NCBI RefSeq assembly: GCF_030445035.2
Contig: NC_080677.1
Location: 30,143,513 to 30,207,512 of the forward strand
Source: Dasypus novemcinctus
Lineage: Eukaryota > Chordata > Mammalia > Cingulata > Dasypodidae
Reading direction: 5' to 3'
Length of the DNA: 64,000 nt
Of this stretch, positions 47,377 to 59,999 are shown in pieces (positions within the stretch are counted from its first letter, which is position 1; every line of letters begins with the position of its first letter). Made by a program: the position numbers and the translations under genes. The notes beneath the pieces are model-generated. The model saw only the letters and a list, made by a program, of their open reading frames with translations, did no database searches and was not told where the DNA came from.

Positions 47377-47730
47377 GCTGGTTATCAAAGCAAATGAGAT
47401 TGTTATAGATTTAGAATGTTAAATTTAAGCCACATGGTTACTACTAAGAAAATATTTGCATCACAAGCTCCTAGAGATAGAAATTAGAATACAGGTTGCC
47501 AGGATGGGGCAGGAGGAATAAGGAGTCAATGCATATTTGGTATAACATTGCTATTTGGGGAGATGGGAGTTTTAATACTGGAAAGTGGTGAGAATACCAT
47601 AATATTGTAAATGTAATTAATCCCATTGTATGACATACTTGGGAGTGGTTGAGATGGGAACTTTTTTTTATATATATATGTTTTCACAATTTAAAAAAAG
47701 GAAGAGCAATAAAAAGACGATAATAATGAT

Positions 47731-48165
47731 TGTGGTGGTTTAGAGCTATGTCCCCAAAAACTTAATTCATTCCTATGAGTGTGAACCCTTGTAAATGGGA
47801 CCTTTTGATGGGTTAATTCAGTTAAAGCGTGGATTAGCTCAACCAGGATGAATCTTAATTTTATTACTGAAGGTCTTATAAGGAAACACAGAGGAGAAAG
47901 GCACAGGAAGCAGCCAGAAGCTTAGTCAATGGAACCTAGGAAGAGAAAGGAGAAGCCAGGAGTGACTGTCATGTGCATTGCATAAGAAGGAAAGCAAAGA
48001 ACCAAGGATCACTGGCAGTCAGCCCTAGAATGCTACAGTCATCTGGGAGAAAGTACGGGTTTGATGATACCTTGATTTTGAACTACTAGCCTCAAAACTG
48101 TAAGCCAAAAATTTGTTGTTTAAGCCAATTTGTGGAATGCTATTTGCTTTAGCAGCCTGGATGAG
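47731..48165 (+). mobile_element. MaLR-like solo LTR, second copy
   Basis: It starts 'tgtggtggtttagagc' and follows the copy at 46931 in the same order ('ccttttgatgggttaattca', 'cactggcagtcagccctaga', 'cctcaaaactgtaagcc'). It is more diverged and its right end is degraded. Confidence 0.7.
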
Positions 48166-49521
48166 ATCTTGCATATGAGAAAAGGCTCGAAGGAACATTG
48201 TGGGACATACTAAGGTATAGACTGTAAGCTTTATAGCAATGTTAAATTTCTTGAACTTCATAATTGCACTTAAGTTAGTTATATCAGTGACTATCCTTTT
48301 TCTTAGGAAAAGTACATGGCTGTATTGATGTTCAAGGAGTGTGATGTATTCAACCTAGACTCATGTGTTCAGAAAATGGACTGACAGAAAGAGAGAAAGG
48401 AAGAGGGAGAGAGCGAGGTAGACAGACAGATGGGTAGATAGAATGATAATGTAAATGGGCAATATATTAAAATTGGTAGATCTGGGTATCTGGGGGTTAG
48501 AGTTATAATGGAGTTCTCTGTATGGAGTTTGTATTAATTTGGTAACTATACTGTAAGTTTTAAAATAGTTCAAAAGAAAAAGAAAAATATGAGTGAGAAA
48601 AAACTCAGTTGTCATCACTGTGGTTTTTAATCATGAATCCCTCCCTTTAAAAACTGATTATTAAAGGAAGAAGCACTTATCCTGCTTTTCCAGTAAAAAC
48701 TTATTTTTAGGGTAGCCAAATTGACGAGGTTGATTAGTGTAAGCTCTTCTTTACCAAAAACTGGCAGCTAATAAATGCAAAGGAAATGATAATATTAGGA
48801 AAATTGATGTTTTACAATTTCTAGTGAAAATTAATTCAGAGAAGAATTATCAAGTGGGGTTGAACATTAGGTGGATGGCTGAATGGAAACTGAACATCTG
48901 TATGGTGTCAAAGTAACCCCAACAGAATACTCTGGTTACAAGGGGAATAACATCACTTTATAAGAGCAGGCTCAGGTGGCCATCCCATAATCCAAAGGAT
49001 AATGAGAAGTTTGGTAATGACAGAGAGCACATGTCTCCTGACGTGACACCAAATGAGACACACAACAGTGCCTGAGATGCATTGTAGACGAAAATTATTA
49101 GCATGAACCAACCAAGCCCTTAGATCTAACTTCTGATTTACAGTAAATACAGGGGATAGAGGAACAAGCTAAGTAACAACATGAGGACACAAAAAAACAT
49201 TATGCAGGAAAATTTGTGTATGAAAAAAAACTTACAGACTTAAAAATTCCCAAGGGATATACAAACCAGACATAATGCATGGTCCTAACCTAAATCTTGA
49301 TTTGGACAAGCCAATTGAAAAGAACTTTTGAGAGCCAATTATGGTAATTTGGATATGATTGGGTATTACAGAGTCTATGAAAATTTATTACCAGGGAAAG
49401 GTGAAAGCTATTAAAAGAAAACAAGCAGTTTACAACACTATCATCTTATTTTAGTAAAAAATACATATATGTGATTTTAAAAGATCTGGGGGTATACTTA
49501 AGAAAATGGTTGTAGTGGTGG
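48166..49521 (+). mobile_element. Old LINE-1 3' end fragments
   Basis: 48200-48590 follows a known old LINE-1 3' end ('ggagtgtgatgtattcaacc', 'gtagatctgggtatctgggg', 'gtaagttttaaaatagttca'). The rest to 49520 is similar A-rich sequence, probably further LINE-1 3' material. No gene. Confidence 0.5.
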
Positions 49522-50010
49522 GTATATTAGTTTCCTATTACCACCATAACACAGTACCAAAAACTTGGTGGGTTAAAACAACACAAACTTACTTTATTAC
49601 ACTTTTGTGGGTCAGAAAAGGCCAATATGAATCTTAACAGGCTACAATCAGTCATGAGGGCTGTGCTGCTTCCTGGAGGTTCTAGGGCACAATCTGTGTC
49701 CTTGCATTTTCCACCTCATCAAGGCTGCTCACATTCCTTGCCTGAGGGCCCTCTTCCATCTTTAAAGTCAGCCCCAGTGGGTGCAGTCCTTCTCACTCAC
49801 ATCACTAGAAACTTCTCTTCCACTTTGAGACTCTTTGTGATTACATTGGACCCTTCAGGATCATCGAAGAAGATATTCTCCCTAATTGAGTTGATTAACA
49901 ACCTGAACTCCACCTACAACTTTACTTCCCCTTTGCCATGTAATTTAACATATTCATGGGTTCTGGGGATTAAGATATGGACCTCTTTGGGGCCCATTAT
50001 CTTGTGTTCT
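49522..50010 (-). mobile_element. MLT1-type LTR (ERVL-MaLR)
   Basis: The + strand shows the antisense order: 'tatattagtttcctattacc', 'ccaaaaacttggtgggttaa', 'ggaggttctagggcac', 'gattacattggacccttcag' and 'gggattaagatatggacctc'. It is the reverse orientation of the element at 20757. Confidence 0.8.
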
Positions 50011-50429
50011 AGAGTGGGAATAGGGTGTTTTATTTTCTTATTGTTGCTTATCTGTACCTTCTGACTCTATAATGCACTTCTACAGCTTTTGTGTTAACTA
50101 AAGTGTTATTTTTCACTTAAACCTAAATTTAAGGATGATAAGAAAGCAATACAGTTAAGTGGCAATATCGTTGAGATCATGAATATACTCTACAGGAGGA
50201 ATGAAGAAAATACTGACCTAACTACATGTGAATGGGTATTTGTGGCTTGCAAGAAAATTTCCACTGACAAAAATCATCATTAAAAAATGCTATAGTTCAA
50301 ACAATGGAAATCAAAGTGCAGAAGATATATTCTGGGAAACGCTATGTATGAAAAAGGGATTCTAGTGATGACAAGGACATAGGGTCAAAGATTTATGTGA
50401 AAAGTATGAATAAGAAGTTTCACAAAATG
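50011..50429. other. Intergenic sequence
   Basis: No gene or recognised repeat. Confidence 0.45.
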
Positions 50430-50650
50430 TGAGTTCAAGTCCCAGCTCTGTCCCTTTGTGCAACCTTGAAGAAGTTACTTATCCTCTCTTAGTTTCACAA
50501 ATTATCTATAATATGGAAATACTAGCAGTACTTTCCTCATGGGCTCATTGGGGGCTTAAATGACTTAATATTTGCAGAGGACTTAGAACTGTGCTGAGCA
50601 CATGGTAACACTCATTAAATGTTAATCATCAGTGGCTATTATTCTGGCAG
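50430..50650 (+). mobile_element. MIR SINE
   Basis: It shows MIR in order: 'gtgagttcaagtcccagctc', 'gaagaagttacttatcctct', 'aactgtgctgagcacatggt', then 'cattaaatgttaatca'. Confidence 0.85.
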
Positions 50651-51964
50651 GTGTTGGTAGCCACCTGTTTCAAATAGAACTCCACTCTGGAACTCTAGTT
50701 AGGCTGGTACATACATGCCATCAACTCAGGGAATAATGAGAGCTACACACTGATTATCGATTGGGGTTCTTTTACCCAAAGACATTACAGTAATTTATCC
50801 AAGGCTTTCACTACTGAAAATTTGCCCAAATGGCTACGTTTCCAAGAAACACCTTTAAATGGTCACCCATCAATGCTAGCACCGTGGCTAAATGTTACTT
50901 TTGAAGTGTCCACAGTCATTTAGCCCCAAATTCATGACATGCCAAATGGTGCTTGTAACTATGAAGTTCTCTCATCTGCATCCTGGTGGAAATAGAAGTC
51001 TAATAATTTGCTAGTCTGGCAGCTTGGGGACAAAGTAAAGACACTTTCTAAGACTGTGAGAGACTGGAGACAAGTTCAGGATATATTATCCTGCCCACTG
51101 TGGATTAATATTAAACCAGTTGGATACCATAAATTGTTAAAGTCAGTCAAGCACAAAGTGGAAAAACACCTTCCATTGTATAATGTGCAAATTTTAAATA
51201 AAACACCATATTTAAAGAACTGTATCATTAATGAATTCCTATGATATTGGACAACAATGTTCCACAGGAGAAATGCAATAGATTCCTTAATGTTTAAAGC
51301 AGAAAGCGATCTTAGAGAAGATTTAAGCCAGTGTTCTTCAAACTAGATTAACAGCCTCCTTCTCTCGCTGGCCTCCCCATTTCTTTCTTTCTTTTTGCAG
51401 AATTGCTCCAAGTCTTGATTTGCTATTACGTACTGTGAATCTCCAAGTGCATGACTGGTATGCAGCCCATCCTGACCACAGAACCCCCTCCGTTCTTTCC
51501 TCATCCTAAGGGTCACTACTGATGATAAGAACCCTCTGGGCAAACACTGATGTATTGTCGCCACATCGCTTCCTAGAGCAAGAAGCTGATGTCCAGACGG
51601 GTCAAATGATTCACCGTATGAACTAAATGATCACAGAGCTGGCCCCAGCCATAAAGCCTGCCAATGCCACTACCAGAGTCAAAGACATGCCAGAGACTGG
51701 AGAAAAGCAATGAAGCAACGGAAAGATGCAAACAGAAGCTACAAGAGAAGGTCGAAGAACCGGTTACCTAAGAATGCAGGTTCCTAGTCTTTACTTTTTG
51801 CTCAACATAGCCCTGATTAGTGACCCACAATATAAGAAAAGACCCAGTATCACAGAGGATGCCAAAAAGCTATGCTTAACGCTCAGTCCTGCCCCGGTGA
51901 GCCTCAGACTTCAATTGAGAAGACACCCATGAAGTTGAAATGTTATCAACAATCCTATTTTCAT
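50651..51964. other. Intergenic sequence
   Basis: No gene or recognised repeat. Confidence 0.5.
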
Positions 51965-52130
51965 AATACATTGCAGTTGTCAGGCGCTTTCACATGCATT
52001 TTCCAAAATGCTTATGACAGCTTAGTATGAGTTGTCCCATTTTAGAAATGAGAAAAGGAACCATTGATGAGTGAGACTAAAGTGGATCAAGGTCAGAACT
52101 AGAAAGCAGACTTTGTCTCTGGTCCCAGTC
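51965..52130 (-). mobile_element. MIR SINE
   Basis: The + strand reads 'caggcgctttcacatgcatt', 'ttgtcccattttagaaatga' and 'gatcaaggtcagaactagaa', the reverse complement of the MIR 3' half, diverged. Confidence 0.65.
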
Positions 52131-52154
52131 CACCACCCCCGATACTTTACATGG

Positions 52155-53052
52155 GTCATTTATGAAAAGCATTTGGCTTTTTGATGATGTCTGCAAACGC
52201 TGTAGGGATATTTACACTGTCACAGTAAATTATTTGACTACACAAGATTATTTCCACTGCCAAAATTGATTTTTAAAAAAGGTTTATAAGAAAAAGCAAG
52301 TGTAATAAGGGAAGAAGGACATGGCAGGGGCAGAGTAAGTTTGGGCAGGGGCAGAGTGAGTTTGGAATTGTATACATTTTTACCAAAGATTTTAAATTGT
52401 AAAAACAAATGTTCATTGGAGAAAACTTTGTTGAAGAAAGTGGAATTAAAAAAAAAAAAGTACTCCCACCAACCAAGGAAAAACTATGTTCAGTCACAGT
52501 TCATTCCCCAAATTTTTAAGACATTCATGCTATAAAATTTGATAACTTACACCAAGCTTTTGAAAATTCTTCAGTTTCAAATATCTCAGTGATAGCAACA
52601 GCTTTTGTTTTTCAATCTCCAACACATTATAGCAGACAATGGAAAAGATGCTAAAAACATTTTTTTGAAGTTTCCCAATTATTTTTTAGAAATTAAGACA
52701 GGATGAATTGGAGGTAAGGTGTCCTAATGGATCTATTAGCATTCTGCCAACAGAAATATTTGATCTTGCTACAGCAAGCACTCCAGGGCTGAGACTGGAA
52801 ACTTTGATCTTGTGTCCTTCTCCAGCATATGGTGTTGCTAAACATAATCAAAGTGCAAATCTTTATAGAATATTATAGAGACTCTGAGAAGGGGATGGCT
52901 GCTTCCATCCTTTAATTTCCTTTCCTGCCATGTTCTTGGTCTTAAGCAAAAAACATTTGGCCTTTTGATGAAATCTGCAAACACTTTTAGGGTATTTAGA
53001 CTGTATATAGTCAATTATTTCACTATCCAAGATTATTTCAACTACTGAGACT
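52155..53052. repeat. Diverged direct repeat pair of about 110 bp
   Basis: 52155-52262 and 52944-53052 share 'catttggc.ttttgatga', 'tctgcaaacrct' and 'caagattatttc.act' in the same order and spacing, about 75% alike by eye. The right copy lies inside a 126-codon minus-strand frame (52863-53243) that I do not recognise. The sequence between the copies is otherwise unremarkable, with a small 'ggggcagagt' duplication near 52330-52360. Confidence 0.6.
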
Positions 53053-55054
53053 AACAAAAATGTTTCTTTCCAAGACAGAGCTGCTTTCAGTGGCACGAGT
53101 ATGAAATTGCATTCCCTTATTTTGTCCCTAAGGATGACATTAGAATAAGGAGTCATCTGTAACTCAGAGGGAGGGATGATGGGGGTGGTTTTTGACACAT
53201 GTGTATCCAGGTTTTGACAATAAACCATTGAAAATTTACACAATGTGTTGCTAATTTTAGGCTGCTACTCTTCCAAAGAGGCTGCCTCCTAAAAGAACTG
53301 TTGTCATTAATTATAACAATTCAGAAGATCAAGTTATGAAAAAAAACAGTGATTTTATAAGAAATAAATTTCCTTTGAACATATCTTTCAGCCCACTAGA
53401 GCATGCTGGTGATAATAATTGCTGATTGATACACTGAAAACAAAATTTGCATCTCACCGAAGCTGATTCTTCTTGCCCTACCATTTTGACTGAGGAGCCT
53501 GGGCTCAGAGAAAGAGGCCCCAGGCAAGCCAAGTTTGCAACTTGAAAGAACTTGGACCAAGGAAGCCTCCACGTGTTGTCTCCCATGGTTACTAATTATT
53601 GTGCCCAAGTCTTATGCAAATTGTTTTCTAATAATGTAGTTATCAGGAAATGAAAAAGATATAGCAAAATCAGCATTCAAAAAAGTTTAATCAAATCCAG
53701 GCAAGTCCACCGTGAGCTGGCAGGCAGTGGCACAGCTGGACTGGTTGTAGACAGCTTCATCTCTCCTAACTGGTCAGTGCCCACAGCCAACTGGCTGGTC
53801 CTCTGTTGTCCCAGCTGCTAAGTACTTGGAACATCACCTCCAAACAGGCCACATTCGTTGACCACATAGGCATGTATCAACAGGGAGCCTACCAGGGCCC
53901 AGCTATAAAGACCTGGAATCAGAAGCTAAGGGTTTAGATAATGATCTGCACTCTACCACGAGAGTTGCAGAGCATTCCAGAAGTTAGCTAACTTCCCTGC
54001 TTCTTAGCACCCTCTCATCCAAATTGGAACTATGAATAATCGCACCTAATTCCCTCATGAGATTTAAATTGAAATTAAAATCAGGTAGGAGGTAGGAAAA
54101 CTTTCATTTTGCTATTATTTAAAAAAAAAAAAAAACATAGTAATTGTATACCACTTAGAAAATGCTGGAAAGTAGGGGGAAAGCAATTTCTTATTTTCCC
54201 ACCACCTAAAGACAACAGAATGTTATGTTTTTGTTTATTTTCTTCTAGCCTTTTATAAAAGCCCTGGACAATTCAACAGTAGTTGCTGAGTGCCACATAA
54301 ATGGAATGCAACAAGGTTGTCACGCTTCCAGCTTAGTGGGGAGTATGAGCGGCTAAATAAATATTATCACTGTAGTATGAAGAAATCCAAAGGAAAGAGA
54401 CAGTGAAAAGTTATACCAGAAAATACAATTACAGGTCTGGTTCTGAGAGGTGACAAATACTTTAGTACCTAAGAAGCAAGACATGCTTTTATACCTAGAG
54501 CATTTCATTAGGCTATCAGTTCCATTCCTGGGAAGGACAATATTATATTAATGCCATAAAATTTCAGTTACATATAAACAAACTCTACACTGTACCCATA
54601 AACAGCATATGGAGGTGCCTTATCTTCTAAGTCATTATGCTCAGGCAACCCCTGCCTTTCCTTTTTGGCTGGCTCAAAGTACCCACAGTGAACTGTCGTT
54701 CTTGTAGATACACAATGTCTATACATGTCAGTGTCAAATAATCAGGCATCTCTGATCTGTTGGTTAAAGATTTTCCTTGAACATAAAATCCAGTGTGTTG
54801 AAAGCATTTAAGGGGCCTTAAACACCTACAGTGTCATGTGGGTTTTACTTCTGTTATTATTTTCTTCTCAAAAAAGACCTGCCGTTCAGCATACCAGTGT
54901 TTTAATCTATATGATGGCACTACCCTCCTGGATTTTCATCTCATATGCATTTACCACTCTGGTCATACTGAGCTCTCTGGACGCATGGGCCCTATCTTAC
55001 TTCTCTTTTTACCCCTGAGCTCCTTGCAAAGGAGACACTGAAATGTGTGAATAA
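53053..55054. other. Intergenic sequence
   Basis: No supported gene. A weak MIR-like match may lie at 53930-54085. Confidence 0.45.
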
Positions 55055-55580
55055 GCCCTTGGGAATTCTAATTCATGGATTCCAAAGCTTGGATCCTCAA
55101 CACCTGGGGAATGTGCTAAAGAGTCCTAGGTCCTATCCCGGTGGGTATCTGGGGATGGGCCTAGAATCCTACATTTTTAACACGTTCCTCAGCTTCCTGA
55201 TCTGTAAAAGGGAAGCAATAATTCCTACTTCACAAGGTTGTTGTGGAAATAAATGAGTCAAGATAGAGAAAGAGTACCTAGACCACAGCCTGGCACTCAG
55301 TTCTACATGAATGCCAGTTATTATTACTGTCATTATTATAATATGAGCAGCCAGTCATGGACAGGCGTTTGGGAAGCATTATCTATCAGTGCACCTCATC
55401 CTTAAGTGTACAGAAAAATCATCTGGAGAGCTAGCATAGGCAGATACCTGGGCTTTGCCCCTAGAGGTTCTGATTGAATACAACTGGTAAGGAGCATAGG
55501 AATTTGCATTCTATAAGCCCCCTAGATGATTCTGAAGTGGGTGGTTCTAGGGCCATATTTTAAGATACACTGGATGCTTT
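55055..55580. mobile_element. MER5-like hAT remnants around a MIR
   Basis: 55055-55184 ('caacacctggggaatgtgct') and 55375-55580 ('aaatcatctggagagctagc', 'gaggttctgattgaatacaa') resemble MER5-group elements. 55185-55340 is a + strand MIR 3' half ('cagcttcctgatctgtaaaa', 'ttgtggaaataaatgagtca'). Confidence 0.55.
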
Positions 55581-57689
55581 AGCAGTTTCACTTCAGTATG
55601 CATAACTCCTCTAAAAATGCATGTTGGAGCTTTTTTTTTTCCTCCTAAAAAATAAATAACTATAAAAATATTCTCTTTCTGAATAATCCCAATACCTGGA
55701 TTCCCCATCACCCCTCCACTACATTACTCAGGGTGTCACTTTGATTTTGTAAATTTTGAACAGTAACTTTTACTAGGTCTTCTATCTGCAATCAGAGAAA
55801 CTGAAACAAAGAATGAAACTAAAAGTTTATTATTCAAAATCCATGAAACTGAATCACATATAAAAAATGGAAATAACGAAACTGTCAAACAATGTTTTTT
55901 CCAAGTGTAGAAGTTATCCTGAAGTTATGAAAGTTTAAAATTTATACTGAAGTTATGAAAGTTTAAAACTTCACTGACTTTTGAGACACCCTATTTATTC
56001 ACATCCTGTTCCCCGAGGCAAAAGAATTTGCGTTTTAGGCTGGGACTGAAATGAGACTCATTTAGATACAGAAGGCCAACTTTGGGGGCTGTTGGATAAC
56101 GTGTCGCCGGTCCACTGAGGACTGGCCGATTTCCTCCTTCATCTGTGTCCCGGGCTGCACTGCCTGTTGGAGGCTTGTGCCAGTGAGGAAGCAGCTGTGG
56201 CTTCCGCAGGCTGCCCTGAGCAAGGCCGGGGCTCTGGTCGCTCGGGCAGGACGTGGTAGGCTCTGCCTCCTGACCCTCCCAGCAGGGGAGTGTGGCCCTG
56301 TTCTAGGGCAGTGCCTGGACCAACTCCTGGAATTCTCCGTGCCTCTGCAGCTGCAGTTCAGGGGAAGAGCAGGTTGCTTGGGAGGTCACCGGTACATCCT
56401 GGCAAGTCTAAGAAGATCCCCATGCCTGGGCAAGAACCCGGAGAACTCTTACCTGCATGTATGTGTCATATCACCAGCCCAAACTCGTTTGTGCGACTCC
56501 CTCTGAAATCACTCCGCAGCGCAATGGAGATTTTAAAAGGAGAGTTTTCCAAAAGTGAAATGGCAACACTCTCGCTTCTTTTATGAACAGCATTCCTTCC
56601 TGATTTTCCACTTGTGATTACGTAAATTATACATTCATGTTCAATCAATACTTGAACCTCCTGGAACCTGACCAAGCCTGGATCAGTCCATAAACACAAA
56701 CATTACATAGTCAAGAGACAGGCATTTAACTGGAGACAACTATGTTCTTGCTTTGTTGAAGAACCCTAAAAATAGGCATTGCTTTTTATAGAAAATTAGG
56801 CATAGCCTAAGATACAGTAAATAGAATTCAGAGCGCATGCTTTAAAAAAATGCTTTCATTCAAACTCATGCATTGTTTTCCTTGTTCAAAGTCCAAGTAT
56901 TTTCTCTCCCTATATGGACGGGTCTGTCCCTGATATTTGAGAGGTCAGGGTTAGAGTGTGAATGGAGGTTCCCAGCCCAGACTCCTCTTCCCAGCTCTGT
57001 CTCCTCAACGATCAGGATGCCTCTGGGCTCCTTTCACACAGCCACCCCTTGGTCTTCTCCTGGACCTAGAAGTACACACACGTGTGGCCTGACTGGCCCC
57101 CAGGAGCACAGATGGGGAAAAGGTCTGAACACGCTTAGGCAGTTGGGCAGGGAATTCCAGGAGCCCAGGCACCCTGGGCAGAGGTAGGGGTGGGGGCTGT
57201 GGGTAGGCACATCCCTCTGCATGCCTGAAATTCTGTCCCTGTGGGGAGGGGCACAGGCTGAGGAAGGTAAGGGCAAAGCCTTCCAAAGCAGAGTTCAGGG
57301 TGGGGGCCAAGGGGCCAGGGCCCACAGGAGGTAGAGTATCTATAGTGTCTACTTAATACCCGTGAATTTTTGGTCTGGAGATAAATCAACACATGTGCCA
57401 TACATGTCACTGCCATGGTTGTCAAGGTAGACAACATTTTCGGTGCATAAAGCACCTACTTTATTTCAGCAGAGATATCCCTTGGTCTTGCTGTGCAAAT
57501 ATGATTATGCCAACTACCTTATTACCCTTAAAGGGTAATAAGAAAATATTTGTTTCAAGTATGAGCTAACACTCTATCATGCTGGTAAAAAAATACAGAT
57601 GCCTGAGTCTCACTCATGCCAAAGATAAAAACAGAAGATTTAAAGATTCCCAAATAATTCCCAAGGCCTTAAGGCTTTCCTTCCTTTAG
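55581..57689. other. Intergenic sequence
   Basis: No supported gene. A direct duplication of about 28 bp ('ctgaagttatgaaagtttaa') occurs at 55917-55972. The stretch 56100-56500 is GC-richer but has no recognised coding content. Confidence 0.5.
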
Positions 57690-57920
57690 TGCCCTGCTCA
57701 CCTTCATCTAGGTAATACTGCTCAGTTCTCAACCTCAGCTCAGGCAACCCTTCCTCTGCAAGCCTTCCTCAAGCTCTCAGTGCCCCCTCCCCGCCCACCT
57801 TGGGGTTACCCCAGCTCCACCCCACAGCCTCATCACCTGGCCCTGTAATTGCTGATTACTCTCTGTCTTCCCCCACTAAGCTGTGCCACCCCAAGGCCTG
57901 GTACTATGCGTTATCTGCCT
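57690..57920 (+). mobile_element. L2 3'-region fragment
   Basis: A C/T-rich strand with 'gctcaggcaacccttcctct' and 'agccttcctcaagctctcag' as in the L2 3' end, followed by 'ctaagctgtgccaccccaag'. Confidence 0.55.
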
Positions 57921-59579
57921 GCAATCTCAGGGCTCGACCAGAGATTTTCGGGCTCACCAGTGCTTCCTGCTTGATCAGCAGCAACAAAAAGCACATGCAG
58001 TTTTGGAGTTGCCTTTATGGTTCTACATTACTATTGAATTCAAGCAAAATGCCATTGGAACCCCTGAAAGAGAGAGAGAGTAAACTCCTGAGCACGTGGT
58101 ATTCCAGAAATGGAGGTTACCCAGTGCACATGCAAATGCTACATAATTTACTCCAAGTATTTTGATGTCATTCATTTTGTAAGTTCAAATTTTATAGGAT
58201 ATATGCCTTCAAAAAGGGCAGCATTTGTTAAAAAATATGGTGGTCACATTTTTTTCAGAATTTGCATGCATGTGCTATCACTTTATCTGTAGATCTCAAA
58301 ATCTCTCTATGATACTGGATTGAGAGTGGAAGTGACATCTATCAGAAACTGTTGCTATTACTTGAAATATGGCACACTATATTTTAAACAATGTTCACTA
58401 CATGTGGCAAATGGAGTACTTCAGGAAAATGCAATGTTAAGGGAAAGCAATTGTCTTTTGACATGATAGTATTTCTACCAGCAATCAGGACTACTGGTAG
58501 GAGTATTAAACATTGGGCAATAATAGCAAAGACAGCCACAACATTAAAAAAAAAAATACTGAGCATCTGCAAGGTCTAATAACTTTGCAAATTTAACAGA
58601 GCTGAGGTACCTATATAGAGGGGATGACATGAGGAAAGACCCCCCTGGGAGAGTGAGTGAAGGATACACACTGGAGCGAGCCTCTGTCCTGCTACCCTCG
58701 CTTACTTTGCAAGTTTTCTGCAGAGTCAGGAGAAGGAGGATTCTGCACAGGGGTAGGACCTGACTTCTGCTTCTTCCTCTTCCACATGACACCCCTCTCA
58801 GCTTCCAACCTCTTCCCGGCTCAGAGGCCGTGTGTGCAGCCTGAGGCTGGGGGTGGCAGGAACTCCTATGGGCTCAAAGCAGGTGCAGCTCCAGCTCCCT
58901 CCCAGGTACATCCAGTAGTTCAATGTCAAAATCAGCAGCCTTTCATCATTCTTTCCTCTGGAAAATTAAGATAATCTCTGTGGCATGATAGCATTGCCAG
59001 AAAGGGCTGAAGGTACCCCCCAACAGAGTGGTGGGCCCAGATGAGGGGGGCTGGGAACTGGTGCTACATTGTGCAAGCCTGGGTTTCATTCTCTAGGGCA
59101 AGAGTGAAGGGGGATGGGGGTAGCGTCGCACTATGAAAACTAAAAAACTACCTGGATAACTTAACATTTCATCTTGCTAAGACAGACACTTGGTTGGCAG
59201 GGTTCACCTTTTATGCAAACACTCAAGGCAAGTGAAAGCACATCTGGTCTATCCACTGTCCTCCAACACCATTCCCCCACGGAACCAGGGTTCCTGCTCA
59301 ACCTTGAAATAACAGACTGACCTCAATCTCATCTTTCTCTAAACTCAGAACTTGGCTCCGTCATCCTACTATAGTCATTGCTAAATGAGGCAATGAATCA
59401 CTATCAGATATTGGAGTTATTAAAAATCTTTCACCACCAGTGCATCTTTCTCATGCCACTGCCTTGTATTATTGTCCAACCTTTCAAAGCCTTGCCTTTC
59501 CCCCTAGAATGGCAGCCTCGTGAGGTGAAGCTATGTCTCTTTTAATTTCCTACACCTTTGCACCGTGTGTCCTAATTAC
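57921..59579. other. Intergenic sequence upstream of TRIL
   Basis: No gene or confidently named repeat. A short L2-like piece may occur near 59505-59545. Confidence 0.45.
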
Positions 59580-59960
59580 ATTTTCGTTTTAAACATCTGG
59601 GGGCCGCTATTTTTAGCACGATGGTTTAGTTTAGATGAACAAATCATGATTAATAGCTATTCCTTGCCCGTTGTTCTCCGCTTCAGCAGGGGCTGTCCCA
59701 GAGAAGCGAACGACAATTGCTCCATTCCCTGCTGATACTAAAGAATAATACTTCTCCAGTGAAGCCAGACCTGAGTACTAGGGCCTAGACTTCTGAAGAT
59801 CACTACAAGCCCAGGCAGAAAGCAGGAGGGCCTGCAGTTGGCAGTCACGTCAGGGTCTGTAAAGGTTATTTTTTACATGCAAATGTGCGAAGCCTGCTCC
59901 AGGGGCTGGAATGAATTTGGGTCATGAATCACCCAAATCTGACGGGAACACTTTCACTGT
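59580..59960. promoter_or_regulatory. Candidate distal regulatory element of TRIL
   Basis: Repeat-free sequence 1.2-1.6 kb before the TRIL start, with clustered motif-like sites: a MEF2-like 'gctatttttagc' near 59606, an octamer ATGCAAAT at 59877-59884 and a 'gggtcatgaatcaccc' palindrome-like site. Motifs of this size arise by chance, so the call rests on position only. Confidence 0.25.
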
Positions 59961-59999
59961 GGCAGAACCAGTTCTGAGCTGTCTTCGTGCTCTTGTCTA

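Larger units (their letters stand above)
44790..47715 (+). mobile_element. HAL1-type (ORF1-only LINE-1-derived) retrotransposon, interrupted
   Basis: It starts with 'atcaagatggcagag', typical of LINE-1/HAL1 5' ends. ORF1 remnants lie at about 45690-46320; the C-terminal part at 46075-46317 has EIMAEIFPDLTKDMN and WHIIIKLPNAKDKE, homologous to LINE-1 ORF1p. The ORF1 frame is broken by stops and shifts. It then passes directly into the HAL1 3' region ('accatggaggcaaaaatgca', 'tattgtacttttggtttgta') with no ORF2. An LTR at 46931-47376 interrupts it. Confidence 0.75.
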
